DNA of 64,000 nt from Natronoarchaeum philippinense (GCF_900215575.1 NZ_OBEJ01000003.1:372001-436000); one strand, 5' to 3'. Shown: positions 8,596 to 18,142, counted from the first letter of the stretch. The notes: generated from the sequence alone by a model not told the origin. Numbers and translations: made by a program.

Positions 8596-9288
8596 TCAGT
8601 CGTCGGCCTGCACGCGCTCGGGTTCGGTCTCGGCCGCAGCGAGTTCCTCTTCTTCCTCTTCGGCCTGTTCCTTTTTCTCCTTGATCTTCTTCATACGGAA
8701 GATCTCCTCGCGCTCTTGCTCTTCGAGTTTCTGCTCGATGTACTCTTGGTTCTCCTTGAGGTCGGGCAGGAGCTTGAACTCCAGAGCGTTGACGCGGCGC
8801 TTGGTGGTCTCGATCTCTTCGAGCATCTTCTTCATCGCCGTCTCGACTTCGGCGGCGAGGATGATCGACTCCAGCAGGTCCTCGTAGGCTTCCGCGGCCT
8901 CGTCGATGCGCGCGGAGGTGCCGAGCACGCCGTAGCCGCGCTGATCGAGGCTCTTTTTGACGCGCGTGGACTCGATCTGAGGCACGACGACGCCCATGAT
9001 GTTCTTGGACTCGGTCGTGATCTCGGGGTGTTCTTTGAGCGCGGCGGCGGCGCCCCGCACCGCAACGTCGCCCTCCATCGCGCGGGCCATGTCGATGGTC
9101 TTCTGGGCGTGCTGGTAGTCGCTTTCGAGGTTCGAACGAACGTCTTGGGCCTGGTCCAGAATGTCCATGAACTCCATGATCAGGCCGTCGCGCTTCTTCT
9201 CGAGCGTGTCGTGGCCTCGCTCGGAGAGCTCGATGCGATCCTCGATCGCCATCAGGTTCTTCCGAGTGGGTTTGACGTCTTTGGCCAT
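8596..9288 (-). CDS. atpD: A-type/V-type ATP synthase subunit D
   Basis: The 230-residue protein begins [19 protein letters not shown], which is the conserved N-terminus of archaeal AtpD. It is almost wholly helical, with long N- and C-terminal coiled coils expected to form the central rotor stalk, and the signature [14 protein letters not shown] near residue 165. The C-terminal tail is very acidic ([10 protein letters not shown]), a haloarchaeal extension. Subunit D couples ATP turnover in the A3B3 head to rotation of the membrane ring. The other atp genes are not in the window, so this subunit stands apart from the main operon, or the operon is elsewhere. Confidence 0.92.
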   Translation of the reverse strand: MAKDVKPTRKNLMAIEDRIELSERGHDTLEKKRDGLIMEFMDILDQAQDVRSNLESDYQHAQKTIDMARAMEGDVAVRGAAAALKEHPEITTESKNIMGVVVPQIESTRVKKSLDQRGYGVLGTSARIDEAAEAYEDLLESIILAAEVETAMKKMLEEIETTKRRVNALEFKLLPDLKENQEYIEQKLEEQEREEIFRMKKIKEKKEQAEEEEEELAAAETEPERVQADD

Positions 9289-9439
9289 TTACCGGGTCTT
9301 TGTGGGCCGAGTCGGATAACTGTTTACAGACGTGGCGGGCGAACCGACCTGTCGCTACGCCCGGTGTCGCCGACCTTGCCCGTGCGTGCGGGGGACTTTT
9401 GGGCTGGTCTGTCGCCACCCTAGCGCGGGGGGAGACAGC

Positions 9440-9550
9440 ATGTGCCATCACCAAATAGACGAACGGGCCGACATCGAGGAGCTACTCGAAGATGCCGAGG
9501 CAGACGAGCACGTCGACCGCGAGGCCGCCGAAGCGCCGGCCGACGACTGA
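9440..9550 (+). CDS. Possible 36-residue acidic protein
   Basis: The reading frame MCHHQIDERADIEELLED continues to a stop at 9550. It contains an N-terminal Cys-His-His cluster that could bind a metal, then a very acidic helical tail typical of halophile proteins. A purine-rich GGAG lies five bases before the ATG (9431-9434), a fair ribosome binding site. It is 51 bases upstream of rnhB on the same strand. The acidic composition argues for translation, but at this length chance cannot be excluded. Confidence 0.45.
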   Translation: MCHHQIDERADIEELLEDAEADEHVDREAAEAPADD

Positions 9551-9601
9551 CCGGCTCTTTTTGCGAAACGACTTTGCGACGCCGGCGGTTGCTATTCCCC
9601 G

Positions 9602-10249
9602 ATGGAGTACGCCTTCGGTGCCGACGAGGCCGGTCGCGGTCCCGCGCTCGGGTCGATGTTCGTCGCGGCGGTCGCCGTCGACGATCGAGACGCCATTCCA
9701 GCGGGTGTCGACGACTCGAAGAAGCTCTCGCGAGCCCGCCGTGACGACCTCGCTGCCGCCCTCCGCGACGACGACCGCGTTCGGGCGTCGGTCGTCGAGG
9801 TTCCCACCGAGCGCATCGACGATCCGGCGACCGACATGAACGCGCTGACCGTCGACGCCCAGTCGACCGCGCTCGACGCCGTCGTCGAGGCCGGCCAGAG
9901 CGGTGTCGTCGACGCCTGCGATACTGACGCCGAGCGATTCGCCAGCCGCGTCGCCGACGGCGTCGACGCCGACGTTGCACTCCGCGCCGAACACGGCGCC
10001 GACGAGACCTACCCCGTCGTCAGCGCAGCCAGCGTGCTGGCCAAAGCCGCCCGCGACGACCACGTCGACGCGCTCGCGGCGACCTACGGTGAGGTCGGCA
10101 GCGGCTATCCGAGCGATCCGACCACGCGGACGTTTCTCAGCGAGTACGTCGAGACACACGGCGACTTGCCCGACTGCGCCCGCGAGAGCTGGGGCACCTG
10201 TCAGGACGCGCTGGCGGCGGCCGAACAGTCGGCGCTCGATCAGTTCTGA
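9602..10249 (+). CDS. rnhB: Ribonuclease HII
   Basis: The 215-residue protein begins MEYAFGADEAGRGPALGSM, where the DE pair of the GxDEAGRG motif binds catalytic metal. A further acidic residue lies in VDACDTD (about residue 100), and VSAASVLAKAARD and GSGYPSDPTTRTFL are conserved type-2 RNase H segments. The enzyme cuts the RNA strand of RNA/DNA hybrids, including single ribonucleotides in DNA and primers. The length is normal for the archaeal family. The upstream 36-residue ORF may share its transcript; SecD converges from the other side, with stops 36 bases apart. Confidence 0.93.
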   Translation: MEYAFGADEAGRGPALGSMFVAAVAVDDRDAIPAGVDDSKKLSRARRDDLAAALRDDDRVRASVVEVPTERIDDPATDMNALTVDAQSTALDAVVEAGQSGVVDACDTDAERFASRVADGVDADVALRAEHGADETYPVVSAASVLAKAARDDHVDALAATYGEVGSGYPSDPTTRTFLSEYVETHGDLPDCARESWGTCQDALAAAEQSALDQF

Positions 10250-10285
10250 CGCCGCGGCGAAACCGAACGACGGCGAAAAAAGCGC

Positions 10286-11866
10286 TCAGTTCTCGGTCTT
10301 GATCCGGCGCAGGATGTTCCCGTAGGCCGGTCGGGTGATGAACACGCCGATCAGCACGCCGAGGATCGTGATGATCGCAAAGCCGCGCAGATCGCCGAGC
10401 GAGAGCACAGCGAGCGGGCTCATGGCGATGATCGTCGTCGCGGCGGCGGCGCCGATCACCCAGAACGCCTTCTTGAACCGGCTGTCGAACACGCGCCCGG
10501 AGCTGACGCCGTCTTCGGACAGCACCTCGTCGGCGATGATGATCAGGTCGTCGACCCCGGTCCCGACGACCGCGATGAACCCGGCGACGTGGGAGAGGTC
10601 GATCGGCATCTTGATCGCCGCCGCGAAGCCGAGCAGGATGACGACTTCCGACAGCGCCGTCAGCGACATCGGCGCCGCGACGCGCGGGTTGCCGTAGCGC
10701 AGGAACACCACGAGCACGACCGTCAGCACCGCGATGAGGCCGGTGATCGCCGAACTGGTCCGGAACTGCTGGGCCTGTTCGGGCTGGATCTCGTAGCTAC
10801 TGGAGTTTTCGCCCAGATCGAGCTGGGCCGGGAGGCTCCCGGTCTGGATGCTTGTCTGGACTTCCTGTGCGCTCTGGCGGTCCGGCGTCGTGACTTGGAA
10901 GGTGGGCTGGCTGGCGAACTGGTCGCTTTCCATCAGGGTGCCGAGGTTGGGGTTCATCGTCAGGCCAGTCACCGTCTCGTCGTCGTAGACGATCAGCTGA
11001 CAGTAGCCCCACTGGCTGGGATCCGTGTTTTCGTTGTAATTACAGCCCGATCCCCGCTCGACGCTGCTTGCGATCCCCGTCTCGACCATGAGATCGGAGT
11101 AGTCGGCTGCGGCCGACTGCTTGAGCGTGACCGAGAAGCCGAACCCATCCTGATCGTCGAGATTCTCGACCTGCCCGACGTCTTTGATCTCGTCCTGTCG
11201 GAGCGCGATCTGCTGCTCGTAGCCGCTACCGTTGCCCGAGGCGTTGTCGGTCGGGTAGTGGGCGACGACTTGGACGACCCCGCGGTTCTGGAGCACGTCG
11301 CGCAACTCGGCGATGTCGACGTTCCGTCCGGGGGCTTCGATGACGAGGTACCAGTCGTCGCCGACTTGGACCTCGTTGACCGTGGCGCCGGTGAACCCGG
11401 TCGATTGGACCCGGGTCTCCAGCACCTCGATCATATCGTCGCGGGTCTCGGCGGTGACGCCGGTCCGCACCGAGAACGAGTCCGACGAGTGCCCGGTGGC
11501 TTCCAGCGCGGACTCTAGCTCGGCCGTGGTGACGTTGCCGCTGAACACCTCGACGGTCCCGTCCTGTGATTGGACTTGCACTCTGCCCAGATCGACCCCG
11601 AGTTGGTCCGCGATGGCTTGGGCTTCGTCGTTTTGCACGTCGACGTTCTCGGCGGTGACGCCGTCGACCGGCGCTCGCAGCCGCGCGCCGCCGCCGAGTT
11701 CGATGCCGTACTTGAGGTTCGTCGGCGTGTCGACCGCGGTCTCGTTGCCGCCGATGTCGTCGCCCAGCCCGGCGCCGGGGACAAAGAGGAAGAAACACGC
11801 CAGCGCGATCAGCGCGACGAGGATCGAGATCCGGAGGTTGTTCCGGACGAGCTCGATCGGCTTCAT
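10286..11866 (-). CDS. secD: Protein-export membrane protein SecD
   Basis: The 526-residue protein has one N-terminal membrane helix (about 14-30), a large exported domain with the YGIELGGGARL motif (D1 motif form), and five C-terminal helices including VGTGVDDLIIIADEVL, the conserved RND-type segment. Its start overlaps the secF stop by four bases, so the genes are coupled in the order secF-secD. SecDF uses the ion gradient to help pull proteins through the SecYE channel. The exported domain has the acidic, Asn/Ser/Thr-rich make-up of halophile surface proteins. No anomaly was seen. Confidence 0.93.
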   Translation of the reverse strand: MKPIELVRNNLRISILVALIALACFFLFVPGAGLGDDIGGNETAVDTPTNLKYGIELGGGARLRAPVDGVTAENVDVQNDEAQAIADQLGVDLGRVQVQSQDGTVEVFSGNVTTAELESALEATGHSSDSFSVRTGVTAETRDDMIEVLETRVQSTGFTGATVNEVQVGDDWYLVIEAPGRNVDIAELRDVLQNRGVVQVVAHYPTDNASGNGSGYEQQIALRQDEIKDVGQVENLDDQDGFGFSVTLKQSAAADYSDLMVETGIASSVERGSGCNYNENTDPSQWGYCQLIVYDDETVTGLTMNPNLGTLMESDQFASQPTFQVTTPDRQSAQEVQTSIQTGSLPAQLDLGENSSSYEIQPEQAQQFRTSSAITGLIAVLTVVLVVFLRYGNPRVAAPMSLTALSEVVILLGFAAAIKMPIDLSHVAGFIAVVGTGVDDLIIIADEVLSEDGVSSGRVFDSRFKKAFWVIGAAAATTIIAMSPLAVLSLGDLRGFAIITILGVLIGVFITRPAYGNILRRIKTEN

Positions 11867-12750
11867 CGCGCCACCCCCTCGAACTTGTACCAGCGAAGCA
11901 GGCTGAGATTGAGCATGTAGGTGTTCATCAGGTCGGCGCTCAGCCCGATCACGAGCACGAGGCCGATGTCGGCGAGCAGGCCGATGCCGAAGAACGTCGC
12001 CACGATCGTCATCACGGTCATCGCGGCGATCGAAGTGACGGTCATCGTCACGCCGGTCTCCATCGCCCGGCGGGTGCTCTCGTAGAACCCGCCGCGCCGA
12101 CGGAGGATGTGGTTGTTGAGCAGGATGTCCGAGTCGACGCTGTAACCGATCAGCATCAGTAGGGCGGCGACGGTACCGAGCGACAGCGGGATGCCGGCGA
12201 GGTTCATCGCCGCCAGCGGGATCATCACGTCGCTAAACGCCGAGATGACGATGGCGATGCTCGGGACGAACGACCGAAACAGGATGAATGCGATCGCGCT
12301 CATCCCGAGGAACGCGATCACGAGACCGTACAGCGCGAGCGTCTGGTTTTCGTTGCCGAACGTCGGCGGGATCGAACTCTCCTGTGAGACGACCTCGCCG
12401 TCGCTATCGCCGGGTGCTGGCTCTAAGTTCTCGTTTGCCTGCTGGGCCAGCGCCTCGGAGTCGCTCGACTGGAACTGGACGAGATACGTGTTGTCCTCGC
12501 CCCCGATCGTCGAGATCGACTCGACCTCCTGATCGAAGGCCCCTCTGATCTCCTCGGGGCTGTCTGCGGTCTGTAGCCGAAGTTCCGTCCCCCCGGCGAA
12601 GTCGATGCCGAGGGTGGCCGGGGCGCCGGTGACGATCCACCACCCCGCGATCACCACCAGCGCCACCGCCAGCACCGCCAGCGGCACCGCCGCGAGCTGG
12701 CGGTTCGTGTACCGGTCGTAGTCGATTTCCGGTACATCGAACTGAATCAT
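11863..12750 (-). CDS. secF: Protein-export membrane protein SecF
   Basis: The 295-residue protein has an N-terminal helix (about 19-40), the GIDFAGGTELRL motif of SecF just after it, an exported domain to about residue 140, and five helices with the conserved LIGYSVDSDILLNNHILR segment. It partners SecD, which follows with a four-base overlap. The ATG at 12750 (MIQFDVPEIDYDRY) fits archaeal SecF length. The upstream membrane-protein gene ends 87 bases away on the same strand and may be read together with it. Confidence 0.93.
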   Translation of the reverse strand: MIQFDVPEIDYDRYTNRQLAAVPLAVLAVALVVIAGWWIVTGAPATLGIDFAGGTELRLQTADSPEEIRGAFDQEVESISTIGGEDNTYLVQFQSSDSEALAQQANENLEPAPGDSDGEVVSQESSIPPTFGNENQTLALYGLVIAFLGMSAIAFILFRSFVPSIAIVISAFSDVMIPLAAMNLAGIPLSLGTVAALLMLIGYSVDSDILLNNHILRRRGGFYESTRRAMETGVTMTVTSIAAMTVMTIVATFFGIGLLADIGLVLVIGLSADLMNTYMLNLSLLRWYKFEGVAR

Positions 12751-12837
12751 ATGGCGCCACGTCGGTCGGGATTCCGAATAAGCCTTCTTATCTCTCCGGA
12801 GGAGAACCCCTCGCCACCGTTCGGACGCGTCCGCCGG

Positions 12838-14253
12838 TCACCCCTGCACGAACGGCGTCGCGCCGGTCGGCATCGACAGCAGCCACAGCGACAGCATCGT
12901 GTAGCCGACCATCACCGCGACGAAGGGGATCTGGCTTCGGATCGCCTGCAGGCGGCCGGGGAACAGATCGAACGACGCGGCGTGGGCCGCCCAGACCGCG
13001 AGCACGTGGCCCGCAAGCACGAAGCCGATATCGAGCAGGCCGAACCAGTCCGGCAGGACAAAGCGGGTGAACGCCGGCGGTGGCGGCGGCGAGAGCGGAC
13101 TCGTGATCGCGGTCCACAGCGACGGCGTCTGCGAGACGAAGAAGGCGAAGTAGTGCGCGAGGTGGTAGCCGCCCGCGATCGCCAGCAGCGAGGGTGCGAA
13201 CACCACCGCGAGCCGCCGGGCCGGAAGATACGTCTTCGCGCGGTCGCGCGAGCGCCGCGCGGCCAGCCGGAAGGCGCCGACAAAGAGGGCGAACCCGACG
13301 AGCACGAGCAGGAGATACGCCGCCGCTGGCGGGAGGCCGACGCCGACCAGCGCCCGCACCGTCGTCTCGCCCGGCGGCGTCACGACGAAGCCGCTCAGCG
13401 TCAGCTCCCAGACGAGCAACACGACGAAGGCAACGTCGGAGGCGTCCGTAACGAGATCAGTCTCGCGCAGTCGAGCGCCCGGCGGGCGCAGCGACCAGCC
13501 GTCGTCGGTGCGCTGGAGCGGGCCGACGGCGCCGTAGAAGCGAAACCACGCCGAGAGCGGGTCGACGTTTCGGGTCCACGCCTCCGGGCCGACCGCGACC
13601 GCGGCGCCGAGCGCAAGCGTCGAGTAGCAAAGCACCGCCCACGCGAGCGTCGACGGCGATTGGGTCAGCGGCGTCACGACTTCGAGCCAGATCAGCGCGA
13701 GCAGCGCCCCGACCGCGGGCCAGCGCTGCAGCGACTCGGGGTACTCGACGACGCCGCTTGGCAGCGCTTCGGCGGCGCGACGCCACGGATCCATCGCCGG
13801 CCACGGGTTCCCGACGGCGTACGCGACGATCGTTAGACCGGCCCGCCCGCCGACGAACACGACGAGCACGGCGAAGCTGGCGCTTCCGATCTGTGGTCCG
13901 GCCAATCCGGTGTAGACGACGAGCGCGAGCACCAGCACAGTGAGCGTCGTGCCGGCGCGGCCGAGCCACTCGCGTGCCGTCCGCGAGGACGGCAGCGACA
14001 GCGCCCACGAGTGAAACGTCGCCAGCAGCGCCCGGTCGGTCACCAGCATCGAGAGCATCCCCGAGGCCGCGATCGCCGCGCCGCCGGTCACCAAAAATAG
14101 CCACGTCGGCACCGAGACCTCGCTGCTTCCACCCTGCAGCCCGCTGACGACGTTACTGGCCGCCGCCGAGTCCGCGACCACCGCGATGGCGACCGCCAGT
14201 ACCACGGCGCCTGTCAGTGCACGCCGCCGTCCGCTCGATCGACCGGCTGGCAT
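12838..14253 (-). CDS. Multi-pass membrane protein of unknown function
   Basis: The 471-residue protein begins with a signal-like segment (SSGRRRALTGAVVLAVAIAVVA, split here only as a hydrophobic N-terminus) and has about ten further membrane helices. Histidines lie in helices or loops at FHSWALSL, GGYHLAHYFAFF and AGHVLAVWAAHAASFDLF, which could bind metal or haem, but this is only suggestive. A proline run (SPPPPPAF) joins two late helices. I do not recognise a characterised family. It precedes secF on the same strand with an 87-base gap. The ATG at 14253 gives a plausible exported N-terminus. Confidence 0.65.
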   Translation of the reverse strand: MPAGRSSGRRRALTGAVVLAVAIAVVADSAAASNVVSGLQGGSSEVSVPTWLFLVTGGAAIAASGMLSMLVTDRALLATFHSWALSLPSSRTAREWLGRAGTTLTVLVLALVVYTGLAGPQIGSASFAVLVVFVGGRAGLTIVAYAVGNPWPAMDPWRRAAEALPSGVVEYPESLQRWPAVGALLALIWLEVVTPLTQSPSTLAWAVLCYSTLALGAAVAVGPEAWTRNVDPLSAWFRFYGAVGPLQRTDDGWSLRPPGARLRETDLVTDASDVAFVVLLVWELTLSGFVVTPPGETTVRALVGVGLPPAAAYLLLVLVGFALFVGAFRLAARRSRDRAKTYLPARRLAVVFAPSLLAIAGGYHLAHYFAFFVSQTPSLWTAITSPLSPPPPPAFTRFVLPDWFGLLDIGFVLAGHVLAVWAAHAASFDLFPGRLQAIRSQIPFVAVMVGYTMLSLWLLSMPTGATPFVQG

Positions 14254-14321
14254 GTTCGTCTACACGAAGCCCTGCGAGCATCATGATCCTGTCGTCTTGC
14301 GGTGCTGCCGGCTCAGGTTGC

Positions 14322-14810
14322 TCAGAGCAGCGGCTCGCTCTGGCCGTACGTCGCCAGCACGACGACGGTGACGTAGGCGTCGGGATCGGCGTCCGCGCTG
14401 ACGATCTGGTACTCCGGCTCGCCAAATGCCCAGCTGCGAAGCTCTTGGCCCGCTTCGAGCCCGTCGACGACGCGCCGACTGATGCTGTCGGGTGACGCTC
14501 GACCTGCTGCCTCGTAAAACAGCCCGGGTCCGTCCTCGGATCGGACCCATCCAAGTCCGGCGCTGACGGTGGGATCGTCTGCGCTCGTCGGTGCCACGGT
14601 GGCGCGCCCTTCGACGACTGTTAGTCGATTCCCCGCGGGACCGAGTTCCGGCGCCGTCCCGACCGGGTCGATCTCCGCGCCGGCGGGAACCATCGAGGAG
14701 ACGGAGACGAGGTTGTAGTTTTCGACGCCGGCATCGGCCAGCGCGGCGTCGTACGACGCCATTTCGGTGGGGCCCTCGCCGGTGCCCCAGACGATCCGAA
14801 TCGTTTCCAT
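14322..14810 (-). CDS. pdaD: Pyruvoyl-dependent arginine decarboxylase
   Basis: The 162-residue protein has the family N-terminus IRIVWGTGEGPTEMASYDAAL and the self-cleavage site VSVSSMVPAGAEI, where cutting between S38 and S39 would make the pyruvoyl group. The C-terminal half holds GLFYEAAG with the expected catalytic glutamate. The enzyme makes agmatine from arginine. In archaea agmatine is needed to modify the tRNA that reads AUA codons, so the gene is usually essential. The length matches the family. It stands alone between the PAN gene and the membrane protein on the same strand. Confidence 0.9.
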   Translation of the reverse strand: METIRIVWGTGEGPTEMASYDAALADAGVENYNLVSVSSMVPAGAEIDPVGTAPELGPAGNRLTVVEGRATVAPTSADDPTVSAGLGWVRSEDGPGLFYEAAGRASPDSISRRVVDGLEAGQELRSWAFGEPEYQIVSADADPDAYVTVVVLATYGQSEPLL

Positions 14811-14921
14811 GCTTGTACGAAGCCCCGCGGCGGATAATGCGTTACGGATCGACGCTGACGGGGCTGGTCGGCCATCGAAGTGCTGTCGAGACCTTCACAA
14901 AAACAGTGCGACGCCGCGGCG

Positions 14922-16160
14922 TCAGTACGCGTAGTCGACGTAGCCCGTCGAGGTGATCGTGTCGCCGGCGTCGCCGTCCTCTTCGAGCTTCTCCATGGCT
15001 TCTTCGAAGTCTTCCATCCGGACCTCGGTGCGGCCGTCCCGGATCGCAAACATCCCCGCTTCGGTGGCGAGGCTCTCCAGCTCGGCGCCGCTTTTGCCGT
15101 CGGTCTGGCTGGCAAGCGCGGTGAAGTCGAGATCGTCCGAGAGGTTCATGTCGCGGGTGTGGATCTGGAGGATCTGCTCGCGGCCGTCGAAGTTCGGCTC
15201 TGGCACCTCGATGAGCCGATCGAACCGGCCGGGGCGGAGAATCGCCCGGTCGAGCATGTCGAAGCGGTTCGTCGCCGCGATGATGCGGACCTCGCCGCGG
15301 GTCTCGAAGCCGTCCATCTCCGAGAGCAGCTGCATCATCGTGCGCTGGACCTCGGCGTCGCCGGAGGTCTTGGACTCGGTGCGCTTGGCGGCGATGGCGT
15401 CGATCTCGTCGATGAAGATGATCGATGGCTCGCGCTCGGTCGCCAGCTCGAACAGGTCCCGGACCAGCCGCGACCCCTCGCCGATGAACTTGCGCACGAG
15501 TTCCGAGCCGGCCATCTTGATAAACGTCGCATCGGTCTCGTTGGCGACGGCCTTGGCCAGCATCGTCTTCCCGGTGCCCGGCGGGCCGTGTAGCAGGACG
15601 CCGCTGGGCGGGTCGATGCCCGCTTCCTCGAACCGTTCCGGTTCGACCAGCGGCTGCTCGACGGCTTCGCGCACCTCGCGGATCTGCTCGTCGATACCGC
15701 CGATGTCGTCGTAGGCGACCTCGGGCGACTCGTCGACCTCCATCGCCTGTGCGCGGGCGTCGGTCTCCTGATCGAGGACGGTCTGGATGCTAAACGAGTC
15801 GTTGACCGCGACCCGGTCGCCGGCCGAGAGCTCCTCGGACAGCGAGGGAGACACTTCGGTGAGCACCTCTTGGTTGTTGCCGTGCTGCTTGACGACGACC
15901 TCGCCGTCGGTGACCTCTTCGACGGTCGCGATGTACAGCGAGGACGTTTTGAGCGCCTCGTTCTCCCGTTCGAGGGTTTCTGCCTTCTCGCGAAGTTCTT
16001 CGCGCCGGCTGTCGGCGGCGTCCAGTTGCTCTGTGAGCTCCTCGTTGACCGTTAAAATGTCCGCGTAGTGCTCTTCGAGCGCCGCCAGCCGTTCCTCGTC
16101 GGACATCTCGGGATCGAGTTCGAGCCGGGGGCGGTCGGGAAGCGAGGGACTGTGCGCCAT
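14922..16160 (-). CDS. pan: Proteasome-activating nucleotidase (PAN)
   Basis: The 412-residue AAA ATPase has an N-terminal coiled coil (about 20-75), an OB-fold domain (SSLYIATVEEVTDGEVVVKQ onward, about 73-135), Walker A GPPGTGKT, Walker B IIFIDEIDAIA and the arginine-finger region LRPGRFDRLIEVP. It unfolds proteins and feeds them to the 20S proteasome. The C-terminus reads VDYAY. The HbYX motif that opens the proteasome gate needs Tyr as the second-last residue, but here that position is Ala. The start at 16160 gives a usual haloarchaeal N-terminus. Confidence 0.93.
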   Translation of the reverse strand: MAHSPSLPDRPRLELDPEMSDEERLAALEEHYADILTVNEELTEQLDAADSRREELREKAETLERENEALKTSSLYIATVEEVTDGEVVVKQHGNNQEVLTEVSPSLSEELSAGDRVAVNDSFSIQTVLDQETDARAQAMEVDESPEVAYDDIGGIDEQIREVREAVEQPLVEPERFEEAGIDPPSGVLLHGPPGTGKTMLAKAVANETDATFIKMAGSELVRKFIGEGSRLVRDLFELATEREPSIIFIDEIDAIAAKRTESKTSGDAEVQRTMMQLLSEMDGFETRGEVRIIAATNRFDMLDRAILRPGRFDRLIEVPEPNFDGREQILQIHTRDMNLSDDLDFTALASQTDGKSGAELESLATEAGMFAIRDGRTEVRMEDFEEAMEKLEEDGDAGDTITSTGYVDYAY

Positions 16161-16256
16161 TGGTTATCTTTGGTTGGGTCCCCACGTTAGAAGTGCCTTT
16201 TGGGTCCGGTAGGTCTCTCCCGCACCGAAGGCAGAAAAGCGTCGGTCAGAAAGGCG

Positions 16257-17159
16257 TTAGCCTTCCATCCCGCCGAACGACAGTCCGCTCTCGACGTAGC
16301 GCTGGGAGAAGAAGTAGATCAGCGCCACTGGTGTCGCGTAGACGAGCGCGTAGGCCGCGAACTGCGCCCACGGCGTCGCGAACTCGTCGGTCAGCGCGTA
16401 GAGTCCGACGGACAGCGGGTAGCCGTCGGCGCCCAACATCACCTGCGCGACGATGAACTCGTTCCAACCGGCGAGGAACGTGAAGATCAGCACCACTGCC
16501 AGACCGGGCTTGGTGAGGGGGAGGATGATCTCCCAGACGATCCGTCCGCGCGACGCGCCGTCCATGATGGCCGCTTCGGTGTAGGACTCGGGGATGTTGT
16601 CCATGAACGTCTTGAGCAACCACGTGTTGAACGGCACCGCACCGGCCGAGTAGAACATCGCAAGCGCGAGGTGGCTGTTCGTGATGCCGGCTGCGTTAAA
16701 GACCACGTACAGCGCGACCAGCGCCGCGATGCCCAGACCGCCGCCGACCTGCGTCAGCATTACGTAGCCGTACAGCAGGCCCTTGCGGCCCTTGAAGTCG
16801 TTCCGCGAGAGTGTGTACGCGCCGGGGATGATCAGCGCCATCGAGAACAGCACTGTCGGGATCGACAGCCGGAGGCTGTTGGCGAGATAGGAGTTAGTGA
16901 ACTGACGCCAGTACTCGCCGAGGCCGGCATTCGGGCCCGGATAGCTCTCGAAGAAGAAATTCGACTCCGTCCAGAGCCACCTGTAGGCGCTCAAGTTCCA
17001 CTGATCGGGCGACGCGAAGATGCCCTGACTGTAGAGGTTCGCGGCGGCCGTCCCGCCGGCGATCGTCTCCTGTACGTCTTCGACGACACGGATCGGCCAC
17101 CGCAGCGTGTGGACGATGTCGTCGCGCATACTCTCGAAGATGGATTCTCGCATGCTCAT
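16257..17159 (-). CDS. Sugar ABC transporter permease, MalG/CUT1 type
   Basis: The 300-residue protein has six membrane helices and the permease loop EAAIMDGASRGRIVWEIILPLTKPGLAVV, which contains the EAA-G consensus that contacts the ATPase. The ATG at 17159 overlaps the TGA of the upstream permease (ATGA), showing coupling. It is the last gene of the binding protein-permease-permease operon. The CUT1 subfamily imports oligosaccharides, polyols or glycerol phosphate. The nearby GH15 enzyme and TrmB regulator suggest a glucose-containing oligosaccharide, but the substrate is inferred. Confidence 0.88.
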   Translation of the reverse strand: MSMRESIFESMRDDIVHTLRWPIRVVEDVQETIAGGTAAANLYSQGIFASPDQWNLSAYRWLWTESNFFFESYPGPNAGLGEYWRQFTNSYLANSLRLSIPTVLFSMALIIPGAYTLSRNDFKGRKGLLYGYVMLTQVGGGLGIAALVALYVVFNAAGITNSHLALAMFYSAGAVPFNTWLLKTFMDNIPESYTEAAIMDGASRGRIVWEIILPLTKPGLAVVLIFTFLAGWNEFIVAQVMLGADGYPLSVGLYALTDEFATPWAQFAAYALVYATPVALIYFFSQRYVESGLSFGGMEG

Positions 17160-18121
17160 GCGTTTTGCACCCCGTCTGCGAGGCGGCCTTTCTTCACGTT
17201 GATCCACATGAACATCGCGATGAAGATCAGGGCGCTAACCATGATCGCTGAACCGAGGCCCATGTTCGACGGGACTCGTTGGAACGCTTCGCGATAGCCG
17301 TACACGAGGATCAACTCGTTCTTTCGTGCGGGGCCCCCCTCGTTGAACACGAACGGGACTAGGAACTGCTGGAACGACGCGGCGGCGGTCAGGATCGACG
17401 CGAACCAGACCGGGCGCTTGATCGCCGGCAGCGTCACGTGGACGAACCGGTGGAGATAGCCAGCCCCGTCGACCTTCGCGGCGTCGTGGAGCTCGCCGGA
17501 AACGTCCTGCAGCGCGCTCACGATGATGATCACCATGAACGGGTACGCCAACCACAACTCGGCGAGGACGTAGCTGGCAAAGGCCATCCAGCGATTGGCC
17601 AACCAGAGGATTGGATCCGGACTCCGTCCGAATATCTCCATGATGTTTATATAGAGCGTGTTCGCCAGCCCGAACCGGGCGTTACTGAACACGCTGCGCC
17701 ACACGGTGACCTTGAAGATCCCCGGGAGGCCAAGCGGAATGATCACGATGGCGCGCATGTACCGCTTGCCCTTGACGCGGTCGTGCGTCAGGACGAGCGC
17801 GACGAAGATACTGAACCCGATCTTCATCGACACCGACGAGAACACGAACAGCCACGTGATTCCCATCGACTGCCAGAACTGCGAGTCCTGTATCAGCGTG
17901 AGGTAGTTGTCGAGTGCGACGAACGTCCACTCGCTTCGAATCAGGTCCTCGGGCCCCTGTGCGTTAGTAAACGACAGGAACACCAGGTAAAACAGCGGGA
18001 ACAGCATGAACCCGGTGTACGCGAGGAGACCTGGCAGTGCAAGCAGTCCGGCTTTGTCGTCTTTCGACGGTAACCGGCTCTTTAACCAGGAACTGTCGGC
18101 GGTATCGCTAGACAGGCTCAT
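17156..18121 (-). CDS. Sugar ABC transporter permease, MalF/UgpA type
   Basis: The 321-residue protein has about six helices and the EAA-type loop ELHDAAKVDGAGYLHRFVHVTLP (about residues 217-239). It lacks the long extra domain of enteric MalF, like most archaeal CUT1 permeases. The start at 18121 is 21 bases after the binding-protein stop. It pairs with the MalG-type permease downstream to form the membrane channel. The ATPase partner is the divergent gene at 19787. Confidence 0.88.
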   Translation of the reverse strand: MSLSSDTADSSWLKSRLPSKDDKAGLLALPGLLAYTGFMLFPLFYLVFLSFTNAQGPEDLIRSEWTFVALDNYLTLIQDSQFWQSMGITWLFVFSSVSMKIGFSIFVALVLTHDRVKGKRYMRAIVIIPLGLPGIFKVTVWRSVFSNARFGLANTLYINIMEIFGRSPDPILWLANRWMAFASYVLAELWLAYPFMVIIIVSALQDVSGELHDAAKVDGAGYLHRFVHVTLPAIKRPVWFASILTAAASFQQFLVPFVFNEGGPARKNELILVYGYREAFQRVPSNMGLGSAIMVSALIFIAMFMWINVKKGRLADGVQNA

Positions 18122-18142
18122 AAAAAATTAATAGATACTGGG

